This document shows, piece by piece, positions 18,856-28,347 of a stretch of DNA of 64,000 nucleotides; position 1 is the first letter of the stretch; each line of letters begins with the position of its first letter. This stretch comes from Zeaxanthinibacter sp. PT1 (GTDB taxonomy: Bacteria > Bacteroidota > Bacteroidia > Flavobacteriales > Flavobacteriaceae). The notes under the pieces were generated by a model. It made no database searches. It worked only from the letters and a program-made list of their open reading frames with translations, and was not told the origin of the DNA. The DNA is taken from contig NZ_JAQPCN010000002.1 of assembly GCF_028464225.1 (NCBI RefSeq), positions 372,001 to 436,000 of the forward strand. Reading direction: 5' to 3'. The translations under genes were made by a program, and so were the position numbers.

Positions 18856-19182
18856 ATGTTCGGAGATATGATGGGAATGATGGGGAAACTAAAAGAAACC
18901 CAGGAAAAAGTAAAAGCAACCAAGGAACGCCTTAACTCTGTATATATAGAGGAAACGTCCCCTGAAGACTTGCTGAAGGTAACGATTACGGCCAACAGGA
19001 ACATTAAAAGTATAGAAGTTGATGATGCCCTGCTTGTCGATAAAGAAAAACTGGAAGATTACCTGGTAATCACCTTGAATAAAGCCATTGAAAAAGCAAC
19101 AAATGTCAACGAGACCGAGTTGGCAGCGGTTGCCAAGGAAGGAATGCCAAATATCCCGGGAATGGATTCTTTCCTGAAATAG
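18856..19182 (+). CDS. YbaB/EbfC family nucleoid-associated protein
   Basis: The 108-aa protein has the YbaB/EbfC pattern: an N-terminal Met/Gly-rich stretch ([24 protein letters not shown]), a beta-hairpin region ([19 protein letters not shown]) and a C-terminal helix. These proteins form dimers that bind DNA and compact the nucleoid. The frame is open from 18760, but the -7 element at 18821 and the family start fix ATG 18856. A strong terminator follows at 19208, so it is monocistronic. Confidence 0.92.
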   Translation: MFGDMMGMMGKLKETQEKVKATKERLNSVYIEETSPEDLLKVTITANRNIKSIEVDDALLVDKEKLEDYLVITLNKAIEKATNVNETELAAVAKEGMPNIPGMDSFLK

Positions 19183-19207
19183 TAATTAGGTAAATCCCAA
19201 AAGCGAG

Positions 19208-19252
19208 AGAGCTCACCGTCCCTATCTTCTAGGGGTGATGAGCTCTTTTTTT
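19208..19252 (+). terminator. Rho-independent terminator
   Basis: AGAGCTCA / TGAGCTCT closes a long imperfect hairpin whose inner part pairs TCCCTA with TAGGGG-like bases; seven T follow. Confidence 0.8.
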
Positions 19253-19492
19253 AATCGCAAACACCTAGACCGCCCATACGGTAACTATTTCCAGGCTGAT
19301 GCATTCATGGTCCGATTTCTGACCGCTATACGGACATTATTATTGCAACAGCTAATTCGACAACCCGGAAATCCACTTGCTGAATACCAAAGAAGTTCAC
19401 TCTGAAAATCGAGGAACAACAAGCGATTGAACAACAAGGTGTTAACTACAATATAACAAATTTCTACGGTTACATGAAAGGTGTAAAATCAA
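19253..19492. other. Intergenic region with nothing recognised
   Basis: Between the ebfC terminator and the yegP promoter I see no ORF of coding character, no hairpin with a T run, and no RNA signature. Confidence 0.6.
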
Positions 19493-19500
19493 TATTTTTG
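19493..19500 (+). promoter_or_regulatory. TANNTTTG -7 element of yegP
   Basis: TATTTTTG, 22 bp before ATG 19523. Confidence 0.55.
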
Positions 19501-19522
19501 TTACATTTAAAGAAAAGGCCGC

Positions 19523-19846
19523 ATGATTAAGATTGAAAAAAATAAAGAAAAGCAGTACCAGTTCACCTTGAGAACCAACAGCGGAAGTGTGCTGCTGAAC
19601 AGTGTCCCTTACAGGGATAAGGAGACCATCTTACGCACCGTGGAAATGCTGCCTTCTCTGATCGATGATCACATGGTTTTTGAAAGAAAGACCAACCACA
19701 ACGGTAAATTTATCTTCTACCTGAAGGATGTGAACGGCAAGCTGATCGGGACCAGCCAGGAATACCTCTCAGAATCAGGATTGGAGAACGGTATAAAGAA
19801 CATCCGTAAAACCCTGGATGGCATGACCGATCACTCCCAACTATAA
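19523..19846 (+). CDS. yegP: YegP family (DUF1508) protein
   Basis: The 107-aa protein contains two copies of the small DUF1508 unit: QYQFTLRTNSGSVLLNS with a following helix, and KFIFYLKDVNGKLIGTSQEY with a following helix. This duplicated form is YegP, a compact conserved protein of unknown biochemical function. Its last 6 bp overlap the end of the convergent threonine aldolase gene, so no terminator separates them. Confidence 0.88.
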   Translation: MIKIEKNKEKQYQFTLRTNSGSVLLNSVPYRDKETILRTVEMLPSLIDDHMVFERKTNHNGKFIFYLKDVNGKLIGTSQEYLSESGLENGIKNIRKTLDGMTDHSQL

Positions 19847-20863
19847 TTTCTGCAAACGTTGAATCACTTCCTGGTGCATTTCATCTGTATAATCCATATG
19901 AGTTACCATCCGCACTTTCCCCTGTCCCATACCGATCACATGGATCTTGTGACGCTTTAAGGCTTCCATACAGGCTTCACTGCTCATCTGATCCTCATCT
20001 GTTTCAAAAATCACGATGTTCGTCTCTATTGGCTCAACCTTATTGACAAAAGGTAAGTTTTGCAGTACTTCTCCCAATTCCCTTGCCTTAGCATGGTCTT
20101 CCGAAAGGCGCTTGCGATGGTGGTCCAGGGCATAGATCCCGGCAGCAGCCAGGTAACCGGCTTGCCTCATACCCCCACCCAGTACCTTCCTGATTCTGAG
20201 GGCTTCTTTCATCACTTCCTTGGTACCCAAGAGGACTGAGCCCACAGGGCATCCCAGGCCTTTACTCAGGCAGACGCTGATAGTGTCGAACAATTGCCCG
20301 TACATTTCCGGCGACTCTCCTTTTACCTCCATGGCATTCCACAGCCTTGCCCCGTCCAGGTGATATGCTAAACCGTGGTGGTCACATACCTCCCTTACCC
20401 GTTCCAATTCGGTGAAATCATAACAAGCACCTCCACCTTTGTTGGTGGTGTTTTCCATACATACCAAAGCAGTACGCGGACTGTGATAGAAATCGGGTGG
20501 ATTTATAGCGGCTTCCACCAAATCAGCCGTGATCATCCCGCGCTGTCCATCGACAAGTTTACAAGAGACCCCGCTGTTAAAGCTAACTCCTCCCCCTTCG
20601 TAATTATAAACGTGGGCATATTTATCACATATAAGTTGGTCTCCCGGCCTAGTATGTATTTTTATCGCGGTCTGGTTCGCCATGGTGCCGCTGGGAAAGA
20701 ATAGCGCTGCTTCCATACCGAAGAGCGATGCTATTTTTTCTTCCAGGGCATTAACCGTAGGGTCTGCCTTAAAAACATCATCTCCTACGGCTGCCGAGAA
20801 CATCGCCTCTAACATAGCAGCCGATGGTTTAGTTACTGTATCACTTATCAGGTTTATATCCAT
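19841..20863 (-). CDS. Low-specificity L-threonine aldolase
   Basis: The 340-aa PLP enzyme cleaves L-threonine or L-allo-threonine to glycine and acetaldehyde. Seen are the N-terminal ISDTVTKPSAAML motif, PSGTMANQTAIK, HLDGARLWNA (PLP-ring Asp region) and the lysine motif SVCLSKGLGCPVGS. The frame continues to a TTG at 20884, but ATG 20863 gives the family start (MDINLISDT) and leaves 8 bp after the upstream metalloprotease stop, so the two genes probably form an operon. Confidence 0.93.
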   Translation of the reverse strand: MDINLISDTVTKPSAAMLEAMFSAAVGDDVFKADPTVNALEEKIASLFGMEAALFFPSGTMANQTAIKIHTRPGDQLICDKYAHVYNYEGGGVSFNSGVSCKLVDGQRGMITADLVEAAINPPDFYHSPRTALVCMENTTNKGGGACYDFTELERVREVCDHHGLAYHLDGARLWNAMEVKGESPEMYGQLFDTISVCLSKGLGCPVGSVLLGTKEVMKEALRIRKVLGGGMRQAGYLAAAGIYALDHHRKRLSEDHAKARELGEVLQNLPFVNKVEPIETNIVIFETDEDQMSSEACMEALKRHKIHVIGMGQGKVRMVTHMDYTDEMHQEVIQRLQKL

Positions 20864-20871
20864 ATTATTTC

Positions 20872-23271
20872 TTAGTTCATACAATCCATCCCAATAGGTG
20901 ATCCATCGGGAATCTTTGGTGCATCCGGGACTTTGAACAATTCCGGGTGCTCGTAATAATTATCTATCCTCCGCAGCATCTCCATCGCTACAGGATCTTT
21001 AGCCTGTTCTTTATACTCCCCGCGCAGTTCTTTTATTTTTTGATGTACTACTGCATTTACCTGCGGATGTACTTCTGTATTTGATGCCAGGGACATCAGG
21101 TGAAACAGCACCCTGAAATTGATTACCTCCTGTACCCCGGCATGGTAATCATCCTTCAATTTATTGCCAATGGTTGCTTTAACAAGGCTGTTGAGCACAT
21201 CATTCAGCCCTAACTGGCCGGGGCTGACGGCCTGTTGTTGTACTAACCTGGAAGCACGCTCCGGGTGAAGCAGTAAGGACAGGGACATATCTGCTGCTGT
21301 TTCGGCGGCCGACAACGCATCGAAAGAAACTCCTGTTCTTCCCTTTATGGATTCCCTGCTACGTGGATAACCAATGGCCCTGGGTGGGAATAAGGGTAGT
21401 TTATCTTCAGGGATCGCGATAATTTCAGCATCCAATGTTTTCAATACTCCTTCAAGCGCTTTTTCCTGTTCTTTTCTGGGAAGTTGCGCAACACTGAGCT
21501 GGCCATCCCCCTTCACCGTATAATTATAATCCAATCCGCCGACCACCTTGGCAACGGCTTCAGTCTGGTAACGGTGATAGAAATACAAGGGAGCAAATAC
21601 ATCTTCGAGCAGGGAATACGGTTCCCCGGTCCTGATATTGTCTGCTGAGAAATTGGATATGGCCATTTCCCTTACCGCCAGGACGTTCTCCAGCTCCTTG
21701 TAAGACTTAGCCCCATTATCCCAAAGGTGAGCAAGGCCGTGGGCACCACCCATCGGGCGTGCATCCTGGTCAGAGATATAGCGTAGCCCTTCCCTGGAGG
21801 CGTCACTGAGTATCTGATCTAGTGCTGCTGATTCATCCGTTCCTTCTGCAAAATCGGAATAGGAATAGGCGACGGTCACTTTGTCCCATGCACCTATACC
21901 CGTATCATAGGCATCCTTGAACTGTATTTGTCCATCTTCAATGTAGATTTTTGGATGTGGATAATCCATGACCGATGCCCGGTCGTTAGTACTTGCTGCG
22001 AAATTATGGGCAAAGCCAAGAGTGTGCCCGATCTCGTGTGCTGATAATTGCCGTATCCTCGCCAGGGCAAGGTCTAGCATAGCCTGGTCATTATCATCCC
22101 TTTCTGCAAAAGGTTTGTTACTAAGCGCCTGGGCGATCAGGTAATCCTGGCGAATCCTCAGACTTCCGAGGCTTACGTGTCCTTTTATAATCTCACCGGT
22201 CCTGGGATCGGTTATACTGCTGCCGTAACTCCAGCCACGAGTAGATCTATGCACCCATTGGATCACGTTATACCTCGCATCCAGGGGGTCTGCATCATCG
22301 GGAAGTACTTTTACCTGGAAGGCATTTTTATAGCCAATGGCCTCAAAAGCCTGGTCCCACCATCGACCACCCTCCAGCAAGGCAGTGCGGACGGGTTCCG
22401 GTGTTCCATTGTCCAGATAATAAATGATAGGTTCTACCGCTTCGCTGACCGCTGCCGATGGATCCTTCTTCTTCAGGCGATGCCGGGTTACAAATCTTTT
22501 CAGGATGGGTTGGTTTACGGGTGTGGCATAATCGTAATAGGAAAATGGATAGGAACCGGAACGTGGATCGTATTCCCTTTGCTCATAATCAGCATCAGGT
22601 AATGCGATGAACGAATGGTGCTGGTTGACCGTCACTAACCTGGCATCGGGCGTTACGGACCTGATATACCCCCCTTCAGGGTTACCTTTAAAAGTCAGGA
22701 TAACATCAAATTCAACATTTTCAGGGAAAGCTTTGGTCCGGTCCAGGGAAATGGCGCTTTTACTGCTGTCCACACTATAGGTTCCCTGGCCGTTACTTTT
22801 TAACCGCTGGCCTACACCATGCATATCCTGCATCAGGAAATCGGTGATATCTATCAGGTAGCTCCCCTCCTTCTCCTCCTCGATCTTGAACCCGTAAAGG
22901 ACAGATTTTGCAAAAGCCTCGGTCACTGATTTTTTTTCTAAGTCATTGTCAGAAATAGCCCGGAACTTCAGGTTAGGTTGTATCAGCAAGAGCTTGTTCC
23001 CCGCCTTACGGAAGAATACCACTTGTTCATTACCCAGCTGACCCCGATCCAGGCCGATGTCATTACTCCCGATTCCGCTGCTCAGCGAATACACATAGAG
23101 GAAATCTTTTTCCAACTCTTTCACTTCCAGGTATATTTTATCAGAACCGGAATCATAGAAGTAGTTAAAGAAGCCTTCAGATTTATTGAAATTTTTGCTT
23201 TTATCGAACTCCTGCGAAAAAAGCCCGGAAATAGAAAAAAATACGATTGCAGAGATCAGGAAACGTTTCAT
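20872..23271 (-). CDS. Secreted zinc-dependent metalloprotease (DUF5117/DUF4953-type)
   Basis: The 799-aa protein has a signal peptide (RFLISAIVFFSISGLFS) and the extended metzincin zinc motif HEIGHTLGFAH (H412, E413, H416, H422), followed by the Met-turn SVMDYP. The domain order, an N-terminal beta-rich region then the protease and a C-terminal helical domain, is that of the large Bacteroidota zinc-dependent metalloproteases annotated with DUF5117, DUF5118 and DUF4953. It should act in the periplasm or outside the cell. Substrate unknown. It precedes the threonine aldolase gene by 8 bp, a link without clear functional meaning. Confidence 0.92.
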   Translation of the reverse strand: MKRFLISAIVFFSISGLFSQEFDKSKNFNKSEGFFNYFYDSGSDKIYLEVKELEKDFLYVYSLSSGIGSNDIGLDRGQLGNEQVVFFRKAGNKLLLIQPNLKFRAISDNDLEKKSVTEAFAKSVLYGFKIEEEKEGSYLIDITDFLMQDMHGVGQRLKSNGQGTYSVDSSKSAISLDRTKAFPENVEFDVILTFKGNPEGGYIRSVTPDARLVTVNQHHSFIALPDADYEQREYDPRSGSYPFSYYDYATPVNQPILKRFVTRHRLKKKDPSAAVSEAVEPIIYYLDNGTPEPVRTALLEGGRWWDQAFEAIGYKNAFQVKVLPDDADPLDARYNVIQWVHRSTRGWSYGSSITDPRTGEIIKGHVSLGSLRIRQDYLIAQALSNKPFAERDDNDQAMLDLALARIRQLSAHEIGHTLGFAHNFAASTNDRASVMDYPHPKIYIEDGQIQFKDAYDTGIGAWDKVTVAYSYSDFAEGTDESAALDQILSDASREGLRYISDQDARPMGGAHGLAHLWDNGAKSYKELENVLAVREMAISNFSADNIRTGEPYSLLEDVFAPLYFYHRYQTEAVAKVVGGLDYNYTVKGDGQLSVAQLPRKEQEKALEGVLKTLDAEIIAIPEDKLPLFPPRAIGYPRSRESIKGRTGVSFDALSAAETAADMSLSLLLHPERASRLVQQQAVSPGQLGLNDVLNSLVKATIGNKLKDDYHAGVQEVINFRVLFHLMSLASNTEVHPQVNAVVHQKIKELRGEYKEQAKDPVAMEMLRRIDNYYEHPELFKVPDAPKIPDGSPIGMDCMN

Positions 23272-23463
23272 ACAGTGGTTTTGCGTCTAAAAGTATATAA
23301 AATCATTGAAATAGGAATTTGATAAAATACCATTTCTACTGCTCACAAGTACTCAAATTGAACCCCATAATTTATTCTTTTTGACAATATTTTCTTATCC
23401 CTTGTTTCCCAGCTACTTATTTGCTCAAAAAACAACTATCTTAAGAGGAGAAAAACCAGCTTT

Positions 23464-24930
23464 ATGATCACGCAGACCAACCCGATTTTTTCTTGTTACG
23501 AATATAACGATGGGCTTTATGACGAAGTCTTTAATGCCCAGGGAGAGACTAAAGAACTTTACGAAACCCTCTTTAAACTTTACTGCGGTCATTCGATCGA
23601 GGATTATATGCAGCTGAATAATAAGGCCAAATCCTCATTTTTTAACCAGGGGATTACCTTCCAGGTTTACGGCGAAAAAGAGACCAAGGAAAAGATATTT
23701 CCTTTTGACCTTTTTCCCAGGATCATCGGGGCTAAGGAATGGGATCATATAGAAAGTGGGGCCCTACAGCGAAGCCGGGCGCTGAACTTATTTCTATGGG
23801 ATATCTACCACGACAAGAAAATTCTTAAAGATGGCATTGTTCCTATGGACCTGATCGGGTCTTCTGCCAACTACCTCCAGGCCATGATAGGGGTTGATCC
23901 ACCCGGAGGTATCTATAATCACGTCTCCGGAACAGATATTATTAAACATTCTGACGGCGAGTATTACGTACTCGAAGACAACATCAGATGTCCTTCTGGG
24001 GTCAGTTACGTGGTGTGTAACCGGACTGCCCTGAAAAGAGCCCTCTTCGGAGTTTTCAATCACTACCGTGCACACACCGTGACCAATTACGCGGAAAATC
24101 TCCTGGAAATACTACAGAGCGTGAAGCCGAAGGGGATTGATTTCCCCACCTGCGTGGTGATCACTCCCGGGATGTATAACTCTGCTTATTACGAACACTC
24201 ATACCTGGCGAAGGCCATGGGTGTGGAGCTGGTAGAAGGAAGAGACTTGTACGTGGAAAATGATTTTGTTTATATGAAAACCATCAGCGGGCCACAGAAA
24301 GTAGACGTGATATACCGAAGGGTGGATGATCTTTTTATGGACCCTCTCGAGTTCCGGGCCGATTCCACCCTGGGGGTACCCGGGATATTTGCGGCCTATC
24401 GAAAAGGCAATGTTTGCCTTGCTAATGCTCCGGGCACCGGGGTTGCGGATGATAAGGCAGTATACACCTATATGCCCCAGATCATTAAATACTACCTGGA
24501 TGAAGAACCTATATTGAATAACGTACACACCTATCATTGCAGCAGGCCCGAGGAACTGAAATATGTGCTGGAACACATTTCGGAACTGGTGGTCAAACCC
24601 GTAGATGAGTCCGGCGGTTACGGTATTTCTATCGGGAACAAACTGACCAAAGAGCAAATAGCGGAGGTAAGAGAAAAGATAAAAAAAGAGCCCCGTAAAT
24701 ATATTGCGCAACCTATTATGTCTCTTTCGGTACATCCCACCTATATAGACGAAAGCCAGTCTTTTGAACAAAGGCACGTAGACCTGAGAACTTTTACATT
24801 GCTAGGGGACAAGAAAGATTTTGTTCTCAAGGGCGGGTTAAGCAGGGTGGCTCTACAGAAGGGCAACCTGGTCGTAAATTCTTCACAAGGAGGTGGCTCT
24901 AAAGACACCTGGGTATTAAAAGATAACTAA
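23464..24930 (+). CDS. Circularly permuted ATP-grasp protein
   Basis: The 488-aa protein belongs to the circularly permuted ATP-grasp family (COG2308): it shows GIYNHVSGTDIIK, YVLEDNIRCPSGVSY, the DVIYRRVDDLF segment and the late VVKPVDESGGYGISIG lysine/glycine element. ATP-grasp enzymes of this type are predicted to form amide bonds by ligating carboxylates and amines. It is the first gene of a three-gene operon with an alpha-E protein (8-bp gap) and a transglutaminase-like protein. An AGGAG at 23446-23450 lies 13 nt before the ATG, too far for a usual Shine-Dalgarno. Substrates are not known for this family. Confidence 0.92.
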   Translation: MITQTNPIFSCYEYNDGLYDEVFNAQGETKELYETLFKLYCGHSIEDYMQLNNKAKSSFFNQGITFQVYGEKETKEKIFPFDLFPRIIGAKEWDHIESGALQRSRALNLFLWDIYHDKKILKDGIVPMDLIGSSANYLQAMIGVDPPGGIYNHVSGTDIIKHSDGEYYVLEDNIRCPSGVSYVVCNRTALKRALFGVFNHYRAHTVTNYAENLLEILQSVKPKGIDFPTCVVITPGMYNSAYYEHSYLAKAMGVELVEGRDLYVENDFVYMKTISGPQKVDVIYRRVDDLFMDPLEFRADSTLGVPGIFAAYRKGNVCLANAPGTGVADDKAVYTYMPQIIKYYLDEEPILNNVHTYHCSRPEELKYVLEHISELVVKPVDESGGYGISIGNKLTKEQIAEVREKIKKEPRKYIAQPIMSLSVHPTYIDESQSFEQRHVDLRTFTLLGDKKDFVLKGGLSRVALQKGNLVVNSSQGGGSKDTWVLKDN

Positions 24931-24937
24931 ACCAAAT

Positions 24938-25885
24938 ATGTTAGCAAGAGTAGCCAATAACCTATACTGGATGGGGAGATATATAGAAAGGTCAGAACAT
25001 GTAGCCCGGTATATGCACGTCAACTATTTCTCCTCCCTGGATGCCCCTAACGAACTGTCCCAGGACAGACAATTTGTACTGCGGTCTATGAAATTCATGG
25101 TAGGAGACCCCGCAAATGACCCCGATGAAATATTAGATGAAATAGAGGTACTCCATGATCTTGGCCTGAACTCGGAAAAGGGATTCTCCATCATCAATAA
25201 TGTAAAATCCACGCGAGAAAATGCCAATAGCGCCAGGGACCTGATCTCTACCGAATTATACGAGGCGATCAATAAATTTTACCACTTTGTTCTAAACTAT
25301 GACCAGGACTTATATGTGAAGCGAGGGCTCTACGATTTCTGTGTAAACATCACTGAAATGACGACTATCCTGAGGGGTAAGATTCGCGCAACCCTATTGC
25401 ACGATGAAGTTTATGCTATTATCATGATGGGAATGAACCTGGAACGGGCCACACAGATAATCAGGATCATCAATGCAAAATACAACGACGCCCTACTGGC
25501 CAGGAACGGTTATGATCAGGATGTAGGTAAGAGCTTTGAGTGGATCACCTTACTTAAATGTGCCGAATCTTACGACATGATGCGAAGATTCTACAAAAAA
25601 TCGCCCAGTAGCCTGAGTACGCTGGAATTCCTGATCCTCAATGGCAGCTGTCCCAGGTCTGTCATGAATAGCCTGGACCAGGTCAGTAAGCATATACATG
25701 TCCTGGAGAAAAGCAAAAATCCCAGTAAGGACTCCGCTGCATTCTTTATAGAGAAAGTGAGGGCCGAATTAAAATTTAAACATATTGAAGAAATAGAAGG
25801 TAATATCAGGGACTTTATAGAGACCAAGCTGAACGACCTTGTTTTAATTGCAGATAAGTTAGAAAAAGAATTTTTTAACTACTGA
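24938..25885 (+). CDS. Alpha-E domain-containing protein
   Basis: The 315-aa all-helical protein starts with MLARVANNLYWMGRYIERSEH, cut here to its diagnostic core NNLYWMGRYIERSEH, the hallmark of the alpha-E family (COG2307). Conserved charged positions continue through ARDLISTELYEAIN and MGMNLERATQI. The family nearly always occurs next to circularly permuted ATP-grasp and transglutaminase genes and is predicted to work with them in peptide or amide ligation, but no reaction is established. It follows the ATP-grasp gene by 8 bp. Confidence 0.93.
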   Translation: MLARVANNLYWMGRYIERSEHVARYMHVNYFSSLDAPNELSQDRQFVLRSMKFMVGDPANDPDEILDEIEVLHDLGLNSEKGFSIINNVKSTRENANSARDLISTELYEAINKFYHFVLNYDQDLYVKRGLYDFCVNITEMTTILRGKIRATLLHDEVYAIIMMGMNLERATQIIRIINAKYNDALLARNGYDQDVGKSFEWITLLKCAESYDMMRRFYKKSPSSLSTLEFLILNGSCPRSVMNSLDQVSKHIHVLEKSKNPSKDSAAFFIEKVRAELKFKHIEEIEGNIRDFIETKLNDLVLIADKLEKEFFNY

Positions 25886-25925
25886 CATTTGTGACCTTAG
25901 CTTAATTTTGCCAATATTCCTCAAT

Positions 25926-26777
25926 ATGCCATTAGAATATTCCATCACCTACTCCGCTGAGAACCACTACGAAAATTTGGTTGAAAATGCTATATGGCAA
26001 TTTTTAATTATTCCAGAAGATAGTGATAATCAGAGTGTTAAGGATGTTAAATTCAACAATTCCTTAGACTCCCCTGTTTCCTATTCTGAGAATAGCCAAG
26101 GCTTCAGGACGATCCGGGTAACCCCGGGTCAGCCTTTTAAAGACATCTCTTTTACCGCGAGTTTCAAATTGGTCAAGGAACAGGTGAATCCCTTTGATTT
26201 TATTCCTCCCCAGGACCCGGAAAAGGATTACTCCACCCTGGAGTCCCTCGAATTCAGGGTAGACCATGACAGTTACCTCCGGCCTACCTCCTATACTACT
26301 CTTCCCATTAATTCAGAACCCGGATTTCAGTGGAACCGGGAGCAGGATATTTTTACCAATATACAGGAGCTGAATAGTTGGGTATACGAATACATAAAAT
26401 TTACCCCGGGCGTTACTACCGTAGAAACCACCCTGGAGGAACTGTTTAAGCACAGAAAGGGAGTATGCCAGGATTTTACACATCTTTTCCTGGCCCTGGT
26501 TCGCAAACATCGCATCCCTGCTCGCTATGTCTCCGGGTATTTACACCAGGGAAGTGGATATTTCGGGGATTCCCAGATGCATGCCTGGGCAGAGGTATAT
26601 ATCCCGAGGGTTGGGTGGGTAGGTTTTGATCCTACAAATAACCTGTTAGTAGGCAGCAACCATATAAAAGTGGCTCATGGCAGGGATTACAGCGAATGTT
26701 CTCCCCTCACCGGCGTTCTCTATACCCTGGGAGAAAACCGAACTTCACACGCTGTACAGGTAGCATGCCAACAATAG
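25926..26777 (+). CDS. Transglutaminase-like cysteine peptidase family protein
   Basis: The 283-aa protein has an N-terminal beta domain (residues 1-130, the bacterial transglutaminase-like N-terminal region) and a transglutaminase core with the triad C181 (GVCQDFTH), H219 (MHAWAEVY) and D235 (GFDPTNN). Such proteins cleave or form amide bonds. The frame opens at TTG 25908; ATG 25926 fits homologues (MPLEYSITYSAEN). A TAATTTTG element at 25903-25910 could give an internal promoter. It is the third gene of the ATP-grasp/alpha-E operon and may hydrolyse or transfer the amide product. No signal peptide is seen, so all three are likely cytoplasmic. Confidence 0.92.
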   Translation: MPLEYSITYSAENHYENLVENAIWQFLIIPEDSDNQSVKDVKFNNSLDSPVSYSENSQGFRTIRVTPGQPFKDISFTASFKLVKEQVNPFDFIPPQDPEKDYSTLESLEFRVDHDSYLRPTSYTTLPINSEPGFQWNREQDIFTNIQELNSWVYEYIKFTPGVTTVETTLEELFKHRKGVCQDFTHLFLALVRKHRIPARYVSGYLHQGSGYFGDSQMHAWAEVYIPRVGWVGFDPTNNLLVGSNHIKVAHGRDYSECSPLTGVLYTLGENRTSHAVQVACQQ

Positions 26778-26812
26778 AATAACAACTCTTATAGATTCTT
26801 AAAAAAGAACCT

Positions 26813-26820
26813 TATTTTTG
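26813..26820 (+). promoter_or_regulatory. TANNTTTG -7 element of prfB
   Basis: TATTTTTG, 19 bp before the prfB ATG at 26840. Confidence 0.55.
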
Positions 26821-26839
26821 AGCCATTAAATACTGAATT

Positions 26840-27941
26840 ATGGTTAATACAGATCTTCATAAAGGTCTTATAGAGCGCCTTGGTGCGTTAAGGAGGTATC
26901 TTTGACATAGATGCCAAGCTTGTCGAAATAGAAAACGAAGAAGAAAAAACACTGGAACCTGATTTCTGGGACAACCCCCAGGAGGCACAGGCCCAGATGA
27001 AAAAACTACAATCCATCAAGAGTTGGGTCGAGGATTTTGATGAAGCAAAATCCCTGGCTGCTGACCTTGAAGTACTATTGGAATTCCAGAAAGAAGGTGA
27101 TATTTCAGAATCCGAAGTTCAGCAGCAGTATGACAAGGCCCTGGAAGCTCTGGAGAAATTGGAATTCCGCAACATGTTATCCGATGAAGGTGATGACCTG
27201 ACGGCGGTATTGCAGATCACCGCAGGAGCAGGTGGTACTGAAAGCTGTGATTGGGCCTCAATGCTGATGCGGATGTATATGATGTGGGCCGAAAAGCATA
27301 AGTACAAGGTTAAGGAACTCAATTACCAGGAAGGAGATGTAGCGGGGATAAAGACCGTTACCCTTGAAATTGAAGGAGATTACGCCTTTGGTTGGCTAAA
27401 AGGAGAGAATGGAGTTCACCGCTTGGTACGTATCTCACCTTTTGACAGTAATGCCAAGAGACATACTTCCTTTGCATCAGTCTATGTTTATCCCCTGGTG
27501 GATGACACTATCGAGATCGATGTCAATCCCTCAGATATCGAGATCACCACGGCAAGATCCAGCGGTGCAGGAGGACAGAATGTGAACAAGGTAGAGACAA
27601 AAGTACAGTTGTACCACAAACCTACCGGGATACAGATTTCTTGTTCAGATTCGCGTTCCCAGCACGATAACCGGGCCACGGCCCTTAAAATGCTTAAGTC
27701 CCAGCTTTATGAAATAGAGCTGCGTAAAAAGATGGAAGCAAGAGAAGCCATAGAATCTTCAAAAATGAAGATAGAATGGGGGTCGCAGATACGGAATTAT
27801 GTCATGCACCCTTATAAACTGGTCAAAGACGTGCGTACCGGGAAGGAAACAGGAAATGTAGACGCTGTGATGGACGGCGCTTTAGATCCCTTCCTGAAAG
27901 CGTACCTGATGATGGCCGGGCAGAAGGAAGAAGAGATCTGA
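26840..27941 (+). CDS. prfB: Peptide chain release factor 2 (programmed +1 frameshift)
   Basis: RF2 releases the finished protein at UGA and UAA. Translation starts at ATG 26840, reads 21 codons to CTT 26900-26902, meets an in-frame TGA at 26903-26905, and must shift +1 to GAC 26904 to continue for 345 residues. The joined product is 366 aa, the normal RF2 length. The stop-recognition motif SPF is at residues 199-201 and the catalytic GGQ at 244-246 (GAGGQNVNK). The shift lets RF2 level control its own synthesis. The gene is followed after 21 bp by the ArsC-like gene. Confidence 0.97.
26891..26906 (+). promoter_or_regulatory. prfB programmed frameshift site
   Basis: AGGAGG TAT CTT TGA C: an internal Shine-Dalgarno-like AGGAGG three bases before the CTT slip codon, then the UGA stop followed by C, the same layout as in Escherichia coli prfB. 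Confidence 0.95.
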
Positions 27942-27962
27942 ATTTAGAACTAGAACAAACAC

Positions 27963-28304
27963 ATGATCAAAATATATCACAATCCCCGGTGCAGGAAGTC
28001 CAGGGAAGGCTTGGCTATACTCGAAAATAGCGGTAATTCATTTGAAATTGTCCGGTACCTGGACGAACCTTTAAATGCGAAGGAGCTATCCGATCTGCTG
28101 CAAGCCCTGGACATCCCTGCGGAGCAATTGGTTCGTAAAAATGAAGCCATATGGAAAAGTGACTTTAAAGGAAAATCGCTGAGCGAGAAAGAGGTCATAA
28201 ATGCCATGGTGGCTCATCCTAAATTGATAGAACGCCCTATTGTCGTTAAAGACGGGAGGGCAGTTATCGGCAGGCCCGCCGAAAAAATCCATGAAATACT
28301 CTGA
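27963..28304 (+). CDS. ArsC/Spx family glutaredoxin-like protein
   Basis: The 113-aa protein is of the ArsC (thioredoxin-fold) family: YHNPRCRKSREGLAIL carries the single catalytic-type cysteine C10, and IERPIVVKDGRAVIGRP is the conserved C-terminal segment. True arsenate reductases of this family use such a cysteine with glutathione/glutaredoxin, but many relatives (YffB, Spx-like) do not reduce arsenate. No ars genes are near, so arsenate reduction is uncertain. It lies 21 bp after prfB and is probably co-transcribed. Confidence 0.88.
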   Translation: MIKIYHNPRCRKSREGLAILENSGNSFEIVRYLDEPLNAKELSDLLQALDIPAEQLVRKNEAIWKSDFKGKSLSEKEVINAMVAHPKLIERPIVVKDGRAVIGRPAEKIHEIL

Positions 28305-28347
28305 TTTTAAACGTCTTATAGTAGCAGGCTGAGAACGGGTTTTTTCA

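Noticed and set aside
27963..28304. Arsenic resistance locus
   Set aside because: Only a single ArsC-family protein next to prfB is present; no ArsR, ArsB/Acr3 or ArsM genes are near.
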